From NCBI RefSeq assembly GCF_006965485.1, contig NZ_CP041360.1:2976001-3040000 (forward strand): a stretch of 64,000 nucleotides of DNA, in the 5' to 3' direction. The stretch is from Spirosoma sp. KCTC 42546 (lineage in GTDB: Bacteria > Bacteroidota > Bacteroidia > Cytophagales > Spirosomataceae). The position numbers and the translations under genes are program-made. Within the stretch, counting starts at the first letter, position 1; each line of letters starts with the position of its first letter. This document shows, piece by piece, positions 43,869 to 53,121 of the stretch. Below the pieces are notes generated by a model that searched no databases, was not told the origin of the DNA, and was given only the letters and a program-made list of their open reading frames with translations.

Positions 43869-44798
43869 ATGATTCTTTACAAGAATAAAGGAATTCTCCC
43901 ATCCATCTGGCATTTCCATACGGGCCCTACAGCCAAAGCGCTCATGCGTCGGTTAGTTGTGGTAGGCGTTTACGTAACATTGATTACGGTCGCTGAAATG
44001 CATTATACCGATTTACGTCTGAAAGATACCCCCGGTTCATTTCTGGGAGCTATGGGTATTTTGTTAAGCCTGTTGCTGATTTTTCGGACTAATACAGCGT
44101 ATGACCGTTTCTATGAGGGACGACAGGCCTGGGGCGAGTTAGTGAACAATTGTCGTAATCTGGCTATCTTCTTTAATGCTGTTTTGCCGGAAGGGGATAA
44201 AGAGAGCCGCTTGTTTTTTGCCAAAGCAATTTCCAATTTTCCATTTGCCCTTAAGAATCACCTGCGCGATATGCTCAGGATGGACGAACTGGATATGGTT
44301 GAAGAAGGAGAACGACGTGACCTGAATAATTTCGATCACAAACCTGCTGGCGTGGCTAATCAATTATGGGTAAAAACGGAGGCACTCTACCGGGCAGGGC
44401 ATATCTCAGAATCGCAGCATATCAATCTGAATCAGCACCTAACGACCTTGATGGATGTGTGTGGCATTTGTGAGCGGATTAAAAGTACCCCAATTCCGTT
44501 TTCGTACATGCTGTTTATCAAGCTGTTTATCATGCTGTATGTAGCCTTATTACCGTTTACGGTTATGGATGCTTTTGGATATCTAACTATTCCAGCCGTT
44601 GTGTTAACGTCGTATATTCTGGTTGGGCTTGAAATGATTGGCGAAGAAATTGAAGAACCGTTCGGTTTGGAGCGGAATGACTTACCTCTAAATCAGTTGA
44701 GCCAGTTGATTCGGGTAAATGTCCACGATATATTACAGATCTATCTGCCTCATGTTGAAAAACAGGCTGCCCGGCCTGGCTTCACGATTGTCACATAA
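43869..44798 (+). CDS. Bestrophin family (UPF0187) membrane protein
   Basis: This 309-aa protein belongs to the bacterial bestrophin-like family of anion-channel relatives. The signature LLLIFRTNTAYDRFYEGRQAWGELVNNCRNLA is clear. Hydrophobic helices lie near residues 27-43, 60-74 and 215-265. Bacterial relatives form pentameric channels. It follows dapF by 44 bases on the same strand, with no evident functional link. Confidence 0.92.
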   Translation: MILYKNKGILPSIWHFHTGPTAKALMRRLVVVGVYVTLITVAEMHYTDLRLKDTPGSFLGAMGILLSLLLIFRTNTAYDRFYEGRQAWGELVNNCRNLAIFFNAVLPEGDKESRLFFAKAISNFPFALKNHLRDMLRMDELDMVEEGERRDLNNFDHKPAGVANQLWVKTEALYRAGHISESQHINLNQHLTTLMDVCGICERIKSTPIPFSYMLFIKLFIMLYVALLPFTVMDAFGYLTIPAVVLTSYILVGLEMIGEEIEEPFGLERNDLPLNQLSQLIRVNVHDILQIYLPHVEKQAARPGFTIVT

Positions 44799-44799
44799 G

Positions 44800-45123
44800 C
44801 TAATCGACTGCTTCGATTATACCTCCATGCAGGTGATAAATGGTTTTATGCTGAAATTCTGGCTGGCGGAGTAAATCTTTGGCTGCAACCCGGCTACGAA
44901 CCCCGTTGGTACAAATCACAATCAGCGGATTGTAAGGCAAGAGTTCAGCCTTTCGGGCCCGGATGTCGGGCAGTGGAATGTTTAACCCGCCAATGTTGAA
45001 CTCGTCAAATTCCCACTCGTCTCGTACATCTAGGACAGCGCTAGCCGGTTGCTGGCGTAGCAATTCGAGATCAGACAAGGAAATATCGGTGTAAGAAGGC
45101 ATGTCCATATGGCAGCCTAACAA
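44800..45123 (-). CDS. Single-domain rhodanese-like protein
   Basis: This is a small sulfurtransferase-type domain of about 100 aa. Visible parts are ASAVLDVRDEWEFDEFNIGGLNIPL and the active-site loop VICTNGVRSRVAA with the catalytic Cys. The exact start is uncertain: ATGs at 45123, 45108 and 45102 are in frame, and MPSYTDIS or MDMPSYTDIS fits the domain best. The substrate is unknown; roles in thiosulfate or persulfide transfer are usual. Confidence 0.9.
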   Translation of the reverse strand: MLGCHMDMPSYTDISLSDLELLRQQPASAVLDVRDEWEFDEFNIGGLNIPLPDIRARKAELLPYNPLIVICTNGVRSRVAAKDLLRQPEFQHKTIYHLHGGIIEAVD

Positions 45124-45158
45124 TGAACACGCAATCCCTGTTCACTCGACTCATTCAC

Positions 45159-45524
45159 TTATCGGGCTGTTAGTTCCAGAATCTCTATTTCGCCTACTTT
45201 GGGTTTGGCTCCCCATCCACACAGTAGCTCGACTTGGTTGCCCGTCTCTCTAAAACGAATTGTAACCGATTTTTCGCCCTGATTATCATTTCCGAGAGCC
45301 TTTTGTAAAATAGGTAGTGAGGCCGATGTCGGTTTATAGCGAATCGGGGTCGCAGAAGCACTGGTCTCAAGTCTAACCGATTCTTCACATCCATCAAAAG
45401 GGATCTGATTGCCAACTATATAGGCTGATTCAGTGCGCTCGGATTTTGCTTCAGGTGTTGTTTGTGTTTGACAACCTACAAACTGATACATCAATATATA
45501 GGTAAGTAGGGTGATTAGTCGCAT
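45159..45524 (-). CDS. Hypothetical lipoprotein
   Basis: This 121-aa protein begins MRLITLLTYILMYQFVGC, a lipoprotein signal with Cys near residue 18. The mature part is short and beta-rich with PFDGCEESVRLETS and VELLCGWGAKPKVGEIEILEL, where two cysteines could pair. No family was recognised. The start at 45524 is chosen over 45560 because the signal peptide begins there. Confidence 0.75.
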   Translation of the reverse strand: MRLITLLTYILMYQFVGCQTQTTPEAKSERTESAYIVGNQIPFDGCEESVRLETSASATPIRYKPTSASLPILQKALGNDNQGEKSVTIRFRETGNQVELLCGWGAKPKVGEIEILELTAR

Positions 45525-45673
45525 GGCTATGTTTTTTGGTGATAGACTCTTAAAAGGCACAAACCGTTGTATCTAGCAGGAAAAAGTAATCTGTCAATCT
45601 GTCAGCTAAGCTCACACTGGAACAAGATTTGACGACAAATCTGCTATATCATACATACATCTAACTATACCTT

Positions 45674-47518
45674 ATGGAAGCCGTACAGAACGAGAAGGGC
45701 GAGTCTACGCGGGGCCAGATTTCGATCCATACCGAGAATATCTTCCCCATTATCAAAAAGTTTCTTTACTCTGATCATGAGATTTTCCTGCGCGAATTAG
45801 TCTCTAACGCTGTCGATGCCACCCAGAAACTGAGTCAACTGACTTCATTTGGTGAGTTTGGGGGCGAATTAGGTGATTTGAAAGTGACAGTTTCGCTGGA
45901 TGAGGAAGCCAAAACCATTACGGTTAGCGATAACGGTATTGGTATGACCGCCGATGAAGTCAAAAAGTATATTAACCAGATTGCGTTCTCGGGCGCAACT
46001 GATTTTCTGGAGAAATATAAAGACAAAACAGACGATAAGGGCCAGATTATCGGTCATTTCGGCTTGGGCTTCTATTCGGCCTTTATGGTTGCCTCGTCCG
46101 TTGAAATCGTTACGAAGTCCTATCGCGACAATGCAGAGCCTGTTCGCTGGGTTTGCGATGGCTCAACCGAATTTGAATTAACGACTGCTGAGCGGGCTGA
46201 GCGCGGAACGGATATCATTCTGCATATTGCTCCAGATTCTGAAGAGTTTCTGGATAAAGGTCGGCTACAGTCTATATTAAACAAATACGCTCGCTTCCTG
46301 CCCGTACCGGTGGAGTTTGACGGAGAGGTGGTTAATAACACCACACCCATCTGGACGAAGTCGCCAGCGGAACTAACCGACGAAGATTACAAGACGTTCT
46401 ACAAAGAGTTGTATCCAATGAGCGAAGAGCCGCTGTTCTGGATTCACCTGAACGTTGATTATCCGTTTAATCTGACGGGTATTCTGTACTTCCCGCGCAT
46501 CAAAAACGAACTGCGTTTCCAACGGGAGAAAATCCAGTTGTATAGCCGCCAGGTGTTTATTACCGATGAGGTGAAGGACGTAGTACCCGACTTCCTGATG
46601 ATGCTTCACGGCGTGATTGACTCGCCCGATATTCCACTTAACGTATCGCGGAGCTTCCTGCAGGCTGATTCGAACGTCAAGAAAATTAACGGGTATATAA
46701 CCCGGAAAGTCGCTGATAAACTGAACGAGTTGTTCAATGCCGATCGGAAAGCCTTTGAAGAAAAGTTTGATGACATCGGTCTGTTTATCAAATACGGTAT
46801 CCTGAGCGATGAGAAATTCTGGGATAAAGCCAAGAACTTCGTATTGCTAAAAAATACGGAAGGCGTTTTTTCTACCTTGGACGAGTATCGGGAGAAAATA
46901 CAGGCTAACCAGACCGACAAAAACGGAACGCTGGTTCTGCTTTATACGTCCGACCGTAAACAACAGCACAGTTATATTGAGTCGGCAACCCGGCGTGGGT
47001 ATGATGTTTTGCTGATGGATAATGTTATCGACGCACACTTTATCAATGCACTGGAGCAGAAGCTCGAGAAAGTGCATTTCCAGCGTGTCGATGCCGATTC
47101 AATCGACAAACTGATTGACAAGGGCCTTAACAACGAAAGCGTATTATCGGAAGCTGATCAGACAAAACTGAAAGAGGTGTTTGAGCAGGTGCTTGACAAT
47201 AAAATGCTCAATGTGAGTGTGGAAGCCCAGCCAACCGACGAATTGCCCGTTACCATCACCATGCCGGAGTTTATGCGCCGGATGAAGGATATGGCGGCTC
47301 TTTCAGGCGAACAGTCATTCTATGGTAATTTACCTGCAACCTACAATGTGGTCGTCAATGCTAACCATCCACTGGTTGCTAAGATTTTGGCTGAAGCCGA
47401 TACCGACGCTCAGAAATCGCTGGTGAAGCAGCTGTATGACCTGGCACTGCTTTCGCAAAATATGCTTACGGGTGCTGACTTAACAGCCTTTGTCCGCCGG
47501 ACAGTAGAGAAACTGTAA
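45674..47518 (+). CDS. htpG: Molecular chaperone HtpG (Hsp90)
   Basis: HtpG is the bacterial Hsp90, an ATP-driven cytosolic chaperone. The GHKL ATPase motifs are present: IFLRELVSNAVDATQKL, TVSDNGIGM and IIGHFGLGFYSAFMVA. The middle domain has PLFWIHLNVDYPFNLTGILYFP and LNVSRSFLQ. The C-terminal dimerization part ends TAFVRRTVEKL. Length is 614 aa, close to E. coli HtpG. It appears monocistronic. Confidence 0.96.
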   Translation: MEAVQNEKGESTRGQISIHTENIFPIIKKFLYSDHEIFLRELVSNAVDATQKLSQLTSFGEFGGELGDLKVTVSLDEEAKTITVSDNGIGMTADEVKKYINQIAFSGATDFLEKYKDKTDDKGQIIGHFGLGFYSAFMVASSVEIVTKSYRDNAEPVRWVCDGSTEFELTTAERAERGTDIILHIAPDSEEFLDKGRLQSILNKYARFLPVPVEFDGEVVNNTTPIWTKSPAELTDEDYKTFYKELYPMSEEPLFWIHLNVDYPFNLTGILYFPRIKNELRFQREKIQLYSRQVFITDEVKDVVPDFLMMLHGVIDSPDIPLNVSRSFLQADSNVKKINGYITRKVADKLNELFNADRKAFEEKFDDIGLFIKYGILSDEKFWDKAKNFVLLKNTEGVFSTLDEYREKIQANQTDKNGTLVLLYTSDRKQQHSYIESATRRGYDVLLMDNVIDAHFINALEQKLEKVHFQRVDADSIDKLIDKGLNNESVLSEADQTKLKEVFEQVLDNKMLNVSVEAQPTDELPVTITMPEFMRRMKDMAALSGEQSFYGNLPATYNVVVNANHPLVAKILAEADTDAQKSLVKQLYDLALLSQNMLTGADLTAFVRRTVEKL

Positions 47519-47532
47519 TAGCTGAACTGGTT

Positions 47533-47583
47533 TTCGGTATTTGGTTTACGGTTTTCTGGTTTAACCGTAAACCAAATACCGAA
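47533..47583. terminator. Two-way hairpin between htpG and the DUF4126 gene
   Basis: The arms 47533-47553 and 47563-47583 (21 bases, perfect) contain CGGTATTTGGTTTACGG and its complement. It lies between convergent genes and six bases before the DUF4126 stop codon. Related TTTACGG...CCGTAAACC words occur near 34530 and 38280. Confidence 0.75.
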
Positions 47584-47588
47584 TCTGT

Positions 47589-48221
47589 TTAGGAGCGGCC
47601 ATTGTTACTGCGGGGTATCTGGCTTATTGATCCGCCCGCTTGTTTGGGAGCTCGGGTAAACCATACTTTTCGGCGGGATACTAAGCGGCCGAGGATAAAA
47701 ATAAGGATAAGGACGATAACAGCGACAGCCAGCAAGGGTAGAAAAATACTGAAGATTGATAACCCAATCGATGCAACGTTCTCGCCTGTAGCCACAACGG
47801 GATTTCCCACTCCGCCGGTAGTGGCGGTAGAGCCAAGCCGAAGTAAACTTGTTCCTGCCTGAACGATACCGGCTGAGCTTCCCCCCAGAATTGCGCCCAG
47901 GCCCCAGTGTAATACTGGATTATCAATTTGAAGAAGCGAGGTGCTAAGTATAGTGCCAGCAATAATAGAGGTAGGCGTGGCAATGGTATCAAGGGCATTA
48001 TCGAGCCAGGGAATGTAATAGGCCCCGATTTCAAATACGGTAGCCACCGTTAGTCCTAAGATGGCAGGCCAACCACTTAGCCACTCAAAACCGGCCATGG
48101 TGTCAATAAAGCCAAGTTTGGTAGCTGCACTGGCAATGAGTAAGGGTACAAATACCCGAAAGCCACAGCAGGCAGCCAGACCAACGCCAATACAGGCACT
48201 CATAATCCATTCGAAGGACAT
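47589..48221 (-). CDS. DUF4126 family membrane protein
   Basis: This 210-aa polytopic protein begins MSFEWIMSACIGVGLAACCGFRVFVPLLI and contains the glycine-rich AGFEWLSGWPAILGLTVATVFE, both typical of the DUF4126 family. It has about five helices with a cytoplasmic basic tail. The function is unknown. Confidence 0.88.
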   Translation of the reverse strand: MSFEWIMSACIGVGLAACCGFRVFVPLLIASAATKLGFIDTMAGFEWLSGWPAILGLTVATVFEIGAYYIPWLDNALDTIATPTSIIAGTILSTSLLQIDNPVLHWGLGAILGGSSAGIVQAGTSLLRLGSTATTGGVGNPVVATGENVASIGLSIFSIFLPLLAVAVIVLILIFILGRLVSRRKVWFTRAPKQAGGSISQIPRSNNGRS

Positions 48222-48316
48222 AATTAGTGAACGTTTTAAGTATTCTGTTTATAGTAGGTAGGTTCTAATGAAAGCCTACTGAGTTTGTAAACTGAATACG
48301 GGAAACCGTGTTCAAT

Positions 48317-49810
48317 CTAATTAAAAAACTGCGGATTGAAATTCATCAGAAAGGCTTCGTCCGTTGCTCGGGTAAGGGCTGTATAGAGCCATCGCACAAA
48401 TTCATCGTTCACCTGACCTTCGGGCAGAAACCCCTGATCGACAAAGACTGCACTCCACTGGCCACCCTGCGCTTTGTGGCAGGTGAGGGCGTAGGCAAAC
48501 TTTACCTGTAAGGCATTCAGGTATGGGTCGCGCCGGATCGCTTCCGATCGTTCTTTCTTGCTTTTGATGTAAAAATAATCCTTTGCAACGCTCTCGTATA
48601 AAGCCTTGTATTGATCCGATGTCAGCGAGGGTACCGGCGTATGCAGGGTATCGAGCATGATTTTTGCGTCGAAATCGGGTTGCTCTTCATAATCGACTAA
48701 TCGGAGCGTAACGGTCGCGAATCGGAAACCGTGCATTTCTTCTTTATTTCGGATTTTCTGCACCTCGGCAAACTCTCCGTTGGCCAGAAAGCCCGCTGGT
48801 GAGTCTTCATCGAGCACGGTGTAATTATTTCGGGCAATCATAAGCATATCGCCCGCATCGAGTTCTTCCTCGCACTGGTCAATCATTCGCCGGACAAACT
48901 GATTGTACTGAACGGCTGTTTTATTCGAGCGGCAAATAATGGCTGTATTCTCCCGACCATACTTATCGTAAGCATACCGAATGCCATCTTCCAGTTTGGT
49001 CAGTGGCATTTTATAAATATCAGTAAAGGAGCGAACATTCAGACGTATGGCAGGCATATCTGCCGATGGTGACGATGTGTTATCAGTCAGGAGGGCATCG
49101 AAACCAACTGCTTTTGGCGTAGGTGAGCCATCATTTGTAAGTAACATGCGTAAACCCGTAGCATTGTAAAGAATACCTGATTCTTCCTCCTGACGCATCA
49201 CTTCGGTCAACTCCTGCTCATATACGGTCATGTCGAACGCACTGGCCAGAAACCCCCGATCCAGGGCAGGACTTAACTCACGACCAACAGGAGGAAGCTG
49301 AGCAGTATCGCCAACGAGCAGCAACTTGTTGCCGGGCCCTTCAAAAACAAAGTCAATCAGGTCGGTTAATAAGCCTTTGCCACCAAAATCGGCTTCATCG
49401 GAAATCATCGACGCTTCATCGACAATGAAGAGGGTGTCTTCGTGATAGTTTTTCTGCCGTTGAAACGCCAGCGTTCCTGAACCCGGATCGGCTACCTGTC
49501 GATAGATTTTCCGGTGAATCGTTTGCGCTGACTTTTTGGCGTAATTGGTCATAACCTTAGCTGCCCGACCCGTAGGGGCTAGTAGGATCGATTTGTAGCC
49601 GAAACGGGGCAACACCTTAATGAGCGTGCCAACGAGTGTGGTTTTACCTGTACCCGCGTAGCCACGTAAGAGAAAGCAGTCGCGATAGTGTTCAACATCT
49701 TCCTGAGCGATGAATGCACCAATTTGTTCAAAGAACTGTGTTTGACCAGAAGTAGGCTTAAAGGGGAACCGTTTAGCCAGCAAATCAGCAGCTGTTTGGG
49801 TTTCGTTCAT
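48317..49810 (-). CDS. RecD/Dda-like ATP-dependent DNA helicase
   Basis: This 497-aa superfamily 1B helicase is probably involved in DNA repair or replication restart. Walker A is LLRGYAGTGKTTLV (about residue 48), motif Ia is LLAPTGRAAKVM, motif II is LFIVDEASMIS and motif III is LLLVGDTAQLPPVG. The C-terminal UvrD-like part has FAYALTCHKAQGGQWSAVFVD and LYTALTRATDEAFL. There is no RecBC partner nearby, so it is a stand-alone RecD-like helicase. Confidence 0.92.
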   Translation of the reverse strand: MNETQTAADLLAKRFPFKPTSGQTQFFEQIGAFIAQEDVEHYRDCFLLRGYAGTGKTTLVGTLIKVLPRFGYKSILLAPTGRAAKVMTNYAKKSAQTIHRKIYRQVADPGSGTLAFQRQKNYHEDTLFIVDEASMISDEADFGGKGLLTDLIDFVFEGPGNKLLLVGDTAQLPPVGRELSPALDRGFLASAFDMTVYEQELTEVMRQEEESGILYNATGLRMLLTNDGSPTPKAVGFDALLTDNTSSPSADMPAIRLNVRSFTDIYKMPLTKLEDGIRYAYDKYGRENTAIICRSNKTAVQYNQFVRRMIDQCEEELDAGDMLMIARNNYTVLDEDSPAGFLANGEFAEVQKIRNKEEMHGFRFATVTLRLVDYEEQPDFDAKIMLDTLHTPVPSLTSDQYKALYESVAKDYFYIKSKKERSEAIRRDPYLNALQVKFAYALTCHKAQGGQWSAVFVDQGFLPEGQVNDEFVRWLYTALTRATDEAFLMNFNPQFFN

Positions 49811-49975
49811 GCTTCTAAGTTACAAAAAAACAGGCAAAGGAAAAAGTAAACGGATACCCTTCTCCAGGAGGAAAGGAAGATGTTTTTAAGTTATTTTTAA
49901 TCCTTTCTCCACTTTCCCTTTCGTCCTTTCTCCTTTTTTGTTATTTTCACCGACAACTAAATCCTTCTGACTCAC

Positions 49976-50413
49976 ATGAAAATTCGTCAAATCCTTCAGG
50001 GCAAAACGGTGAACGCCCTTTACTCCGTTTCGTCGGACCAAACCGTACTGGATGCACTCAGGGTAATGGCCGAAAAGAATATCGGTGCTTTATTAGTTGT
50101 TGATAAAGGGGTACTGACGGGAATCTTCTCCGAACGTGACTATGCCCGGAAAGTAATTCTGAAAGATCGGCATTCGGATGATACGCTCATTGCCGATGTT
50201 ATGACCGCCAATGTGATTACCATTGGGCCAGACCAGCGGTTGGAGGAGTGTATGCAAATTATGTCAGATAAGCATATCCGTCACCTGCCTGTTATGGATA
50301 ATGGAGAACTCATTGGGATAATTTCAATCAACGATGTCGTAAAAGCGATTATCGTAGACCAAAAAACCCGGATCGACTCATTAGAAAGTTATATTTCTGG
50401 AAGCCCGTATTAA
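49976..50413 (+). CDS. Stand-alone CBS-pair protein
   Basis: The 145-aa protein consists of two CBS domains and little else. Visible repeats are VLDALRVMAEKNIGALLVVDKGVLTGIFSERDYARK and LEECMQIMSDKHIRHLPVMDNGELIGIISINDVVK. CBS pairs bind adenine nucleotides and act as energy or ligand sensors; the partner is unknown. A hairpin follows the gene. Confidence 0.93.
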   Translation: MKIRQILQGKTVNALYSVSSDQTVLDALRVMAEKNIGALLVVDKGVLTGIFSERDYARKVILKDRHSDDTLIADVMTANVITIGPDQRLEECMQIMSDKHIRHLPVMDNGELIGIISINDVVKAIIVDQKTRIDSLESYISGSPY

Positions 50414-50415
50414 GT

Positions 50416-50492
50416 AGTATTAGTAGTTAGTAGCGAGGAGTGAGAATAAGGATTGCAGGCATTCTCACTCCTCGCTACTAACTACTAATACT
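50416..50492 (+). terminator. 32-bp-arm hairpin after the CBS gene
   Basis: The arms 50416-50447 and 50461-50492 are exact inverted copies centred on TAGCGAGGAGTGAGAAT, just after the CBS stop codon and before the next promoter. It resembles the other long gene-end hairpins in design but not in sequence. Confidence 0.78.
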
Positions 50493-50512
50493 TAAAATCT
50501 CATACCTTTGCG

Positions 50513-50520
50513 TCCCCAAT
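50513..50520 (+). promoter_or_regulatory. Bacteroidota -7 box for the Nudix gene
   Basis: TACCTTTG is a perfect TAnnTTTG match and lies only 13 bases before the ATG at 50533, implying a very short leader if the ATG at 50533 is used. An in-frame ATG at 50545 could be the true start. Confidence 0.45.
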
Positions 50521-50532
50521 ACCAATTATGCC

Positions 50533-51063
50533 ATGACGCAAGTAATGGATTTTCCCGGCCTGTCCTCTGCTGATGCAGTAGATTCGACCCGCGAAGAAGT
50601 ACAAAAACTATATGGAAATCGCCTTCGTTTGCGGGTATGTGGCCTGTATCGGGAAGGAGATCGTTTATTAATGGTTCGGCACCGGGGTATCGGGCCAACA
50701 GATACGTTCTGGTGCCCGCCGGGTGGTGGACCGCAGTTTAATGAGACAGCGCCCAACGCTTTAATTCGGGAGTTTATGGAAGAAACGGGCCTGGAGGTGG
50801 AAATTGGCGATATGTTGTTCGTGAACGAATTTATCCAACCACCCCTTCATGCCATGGAGTTGTTTTTTGAGGTTCGCGCAACGGGTGGTTCTGTTCGACT
50901 GGGAATAGATCCCGAAATGAGCCTCGACGGACAAATTATTGAAGAAGTCAGGCTGATGAGCTTCGAGGAAATCAAACGCTACCCGCCCAAAGAGGTGCAC
51001 GCGTTATTTCAGTATTGCGATTCACTCGATGATGTATTCCGCCTTCGTGGCTATTTGCAGTAA
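50533..51063 (+). CDS. Nudix hydrolase
   Basis: This 176-aa protein is a hydrolase of nucleoside diphosphates linked to other groups. The Nudix box is exact: GGPQFNETAPNALIREFMEETGL (Gx5Ex7REUxEExGU). The N-terminal 35 residues are an extension. The substrate cannot be told. A second start at 50545 (MDFPGLSS) is possible. Confidence 0.93.
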   Translation: MTQVMDFPGLSSADAVDSTREEVQKLYGNRLRLRVCGLYREGDRLLMVRHRGIGPTDTFWCPPGGGPQFNETAPNALIREFMEETGLEVEIGDMLFVNEFIQPPLHAMELFFEVRATGGSVRLGIDPEMSLDGQIIEEVRLMSFEEIKRYPPKEVHALFQYCDSLDDVFRLRGYLQ

Positions 51064-51153
51064 TAAGTAGAAAGGCCTGGTATTGCTGACCTGACTATTA
51101 AAAAATTCAACGGTTTATTGATTTTTTCCTTCACCTGTTAGTTCGCTGAAGTT

Positions 51154-52044
51154 GTGCAAATCGCTGTGACCCTCGCACCCACCGTAACCATCCATGCTGA
51201 CTCGTTCGACCCGAGGCAAACCGATAAATCGGTGCTTTGCCTTGAAGTAGGCCGGGATCGGTTTCAATTATTGGTTCAGGATAAGCGCGGCCGGGCTTTG
51301 TATCTGGAGGACTACATGTTTCCATCCCTATTGACCGATCGACCGCTGACGAGCATCCTTCCTGATGTATTCCGCGATCATGCGGTGCTATCGGCTGGCC
51401 CCTGGCAGGAGATTCGGATTGGTGTCAATTCGCCATCGTTTACCCTGGTTCCACAGCCACTCTATCGTAAAGAATATGCTGGTAGCTATCTGGCGCTGAT
51501 GAGAGGAAGTGAACTACCCGCTCACGAGTTTGCCCAGGCCTACCCGCATGAGTCGGAAGGTTTTCTAACGGTATTCAATCTGGAACACCCACTTGCCGAT
51601 TATTTTTCGGAAGTGTATCCGCTTCAGCCGTTGACATTCGTGCATCAGGTTAGTGCACTGATACAAGCCACTGCCGATTTAGACCGACGTTCGCTGACAC
51701 CTGATACCGTTTATTTATATTTTGAAGACGAGTTTGTATCAATCATATACCGGAAGGAGCATCAACTACGCTATTGTAATCGGTTTGGGTATAAAAACGT
51801 CCAGGATTTGGCCTATTATGTTCTGTATGTGATTGATGAACAGGGGTTAATGATTGACAACGTTAACTTATCCTTATATGGTGAAATCACACCATTTGCG
51901 GAGGCCTATACCGAGTTGAGTCGATTCCTGCCCAATTTGTCGTTTGGACAAACACCTCCTGGCCTGATATTGGCCAATGAATTTGAGGACTTACCAGCTC
52001 ATCGGTATTTGAGCTTATATGGATTAGGTTTACTGAGTGAATGA
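51154..52044 (+). CDS. DUF3822 family protein
   Basis: This 296-aa protein belongs to the DUF3822 family found in Bacteroidota, often beside coaD as here. It has a duplicated actin-like or pilus-assembly-like feel (CLEVGRDRFQLLVQDKRG and YLYFEDEFVSIIYRKEHQ) but no clear active site. No in-frame ATG lies near the start; GTG at 51154 is the likely start. The function is unknown. Confidence 0.85.
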   Translation: MQIAVTLAPTVTIHADSFDPRQTDKSVLCLEVGRDRFQLLVQDKRGRALYLEDYMFPSLLTDRPLTSILPDVFRDHAVLSAGPWQEIRIGVNSPSFTLVPQPLYRKEYAGSYLALMRGSELPAHEFAQAYPHESEGFLTVFNLEHPLADYFSEVYPLQPLTFVHQVSALIQATADLDRRSLTPDTVYLYFEDEFVSIIYRKEHQLRYCNRFGYKNVQDLAYYVLYVIDEQGLMIDNVNLSLYGEITPFAEAYTELSRFLPNLSFGQTPPGLILANEFEDLPAHRYLSLYGLGLLSE

Positions 52045-52111
52045 GTGAATGCCGTCCGGCAATTTTAGTCACTTATTTATCCATTCGCTCATTTACTAAC
52101 TCACGTGAATT

Positions 52112-52582
52112 ATGAAGCGTATCGCTCTGTTCCCTGGCTCATTTGACCCATTTACCAAAGGCCACGAAGACATTGTATTAAGAGGTTTACGACTATTTGA
52201 CGAAGTCGTTATTGGGATTGGGCGTAATGCACGTAAAGAGCGGTATTTCCCACTGGAACAAATGACCCAGTTAATTGAGGGTGCATTTGCCGATTATTCG
52301 GCAGTACGGGTTATGAGCTACGATGACCTGACCGCGAATGTTGCCCGTGACATTGGCGCAAAGTTCCTGCTTCGGGGGCTGCGAAACACCACTGACTTTG
52401 AGTACGAAAATGGTATCTCGCAGGTGAATCGATACGTTTATGAAGATGTTGAAACGGTTTTTTTAATTACCTCTCCTCAATTAGCGCCTATCAGCTCCAG
52501 TATTATTCGCGACCTGCATCGCTATGGCCAGCAGGTGGATGAGTTTTTACCCTATCAATTGGAAAAAGCGAAAGCCGTATAA
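52112..52582 (+). CDS. coaD: Phosphopantetheine adenylyltransferase
   Basis: CoaD makes dephospho-coenzyme A from 4'-phosphopantetheine and ATP. The nucleotidyltransferase motif is FPGSFDPFTKGHEDIV, and the later motif ISSSIIRDL is present. RGLRNTTDFEYENGISQVN is typical. Length is 156 aa. Confidence 0.96.
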   Translation: MKRIALFPGSFDPFTKGHEDIVLRGLRLFDEVVIGIGRNARKERYFPLEQMTQLIEGAFADYSAVRVMSYDDLTANVARDIGAKFLLRGLRNTTDFEYENGISQVNRYVYEDVETVFLITSPQLAPISSSIIRDLHRYGQQVDEFLPYQLEKAKAV

Positions 52583-52591
52583 ACTGGATAT

Positions 52592-53098
52592 ATGGATGCA
52601 TCAATCGATCAGGATCTGGCGCGGATTGCGCTTCAGGAACAGCAGCTTCAATTCGACGCTTTTACGCACGATACGGCCTGGCAATTGGGCACTCGACTAA
52701 AAGAATCTGTAGAAGCCCGTGGTAAAGCCGTAGCCATCGACATTCAGTTTATGGGTCAGCCCTTATTTTTCTTTGCCATGCCCGGTACTACACCCGATAA
52801 TGTGGATTGGATACGTCGGAAGCGGAACGTGGTGCTGCGTTATCACCGGAGTTCGTACGCCGTTGGGCTGGAGTTGAAGAAAAATCAAACCACACTCATG
52901 GATAAGGCTGGGCTTCCCGATCGTGATTATGCCCCCCACGGGGGTTGCTTCCCGCTTTGGATTCGAGGAACGGGCTGCATGGGTACCCTTACTATTTCAG
53001 GTTTGCCACAGCGGGAAGATCATAATGTACTAGTTGACGTTCTGGCAACCTGGTTGAATCATCCAATTCGCGAGTTGGCGTTGGATACTCCTAGCTAG
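52592..53098 (+). CDS. UPF0303 / heme-degrading-domain-like protein
   Basis: This 168-aa protein matches the UPF0303 family (DUF336-like, related to HbpS/GlcG). Visible parts are GKAVAIDIQFMGQPLFFFAMPGTTPDNVDWIRRKRNVV and APHGGCFPLWIRGTGCMGTLTISGLPQREDH. Family members bind heme or act in cofactor handling, but no activity is assured. It starts nine bases after coaD, so the two are likely cotranscribed. Confidence 0.88.
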   Translation: MDASIDQDLARIALQEQQLQFDAFTHDTAWQLGTRLKESVEARGKAVAIDIQFMGQPLFFFAMPGTTPDNVDWIRRKRNVVLRYHRSSYAVGLELKKNQTTLMDKAGLPDRDYAPHGGCFPLWIRGTGCMGTLTISGLPQREDHNVLVDVLATWLNHPIRELALDTPS

Positions 53099-53121
53099 AA
53101 AAGACAGTTGATGAAATAGGG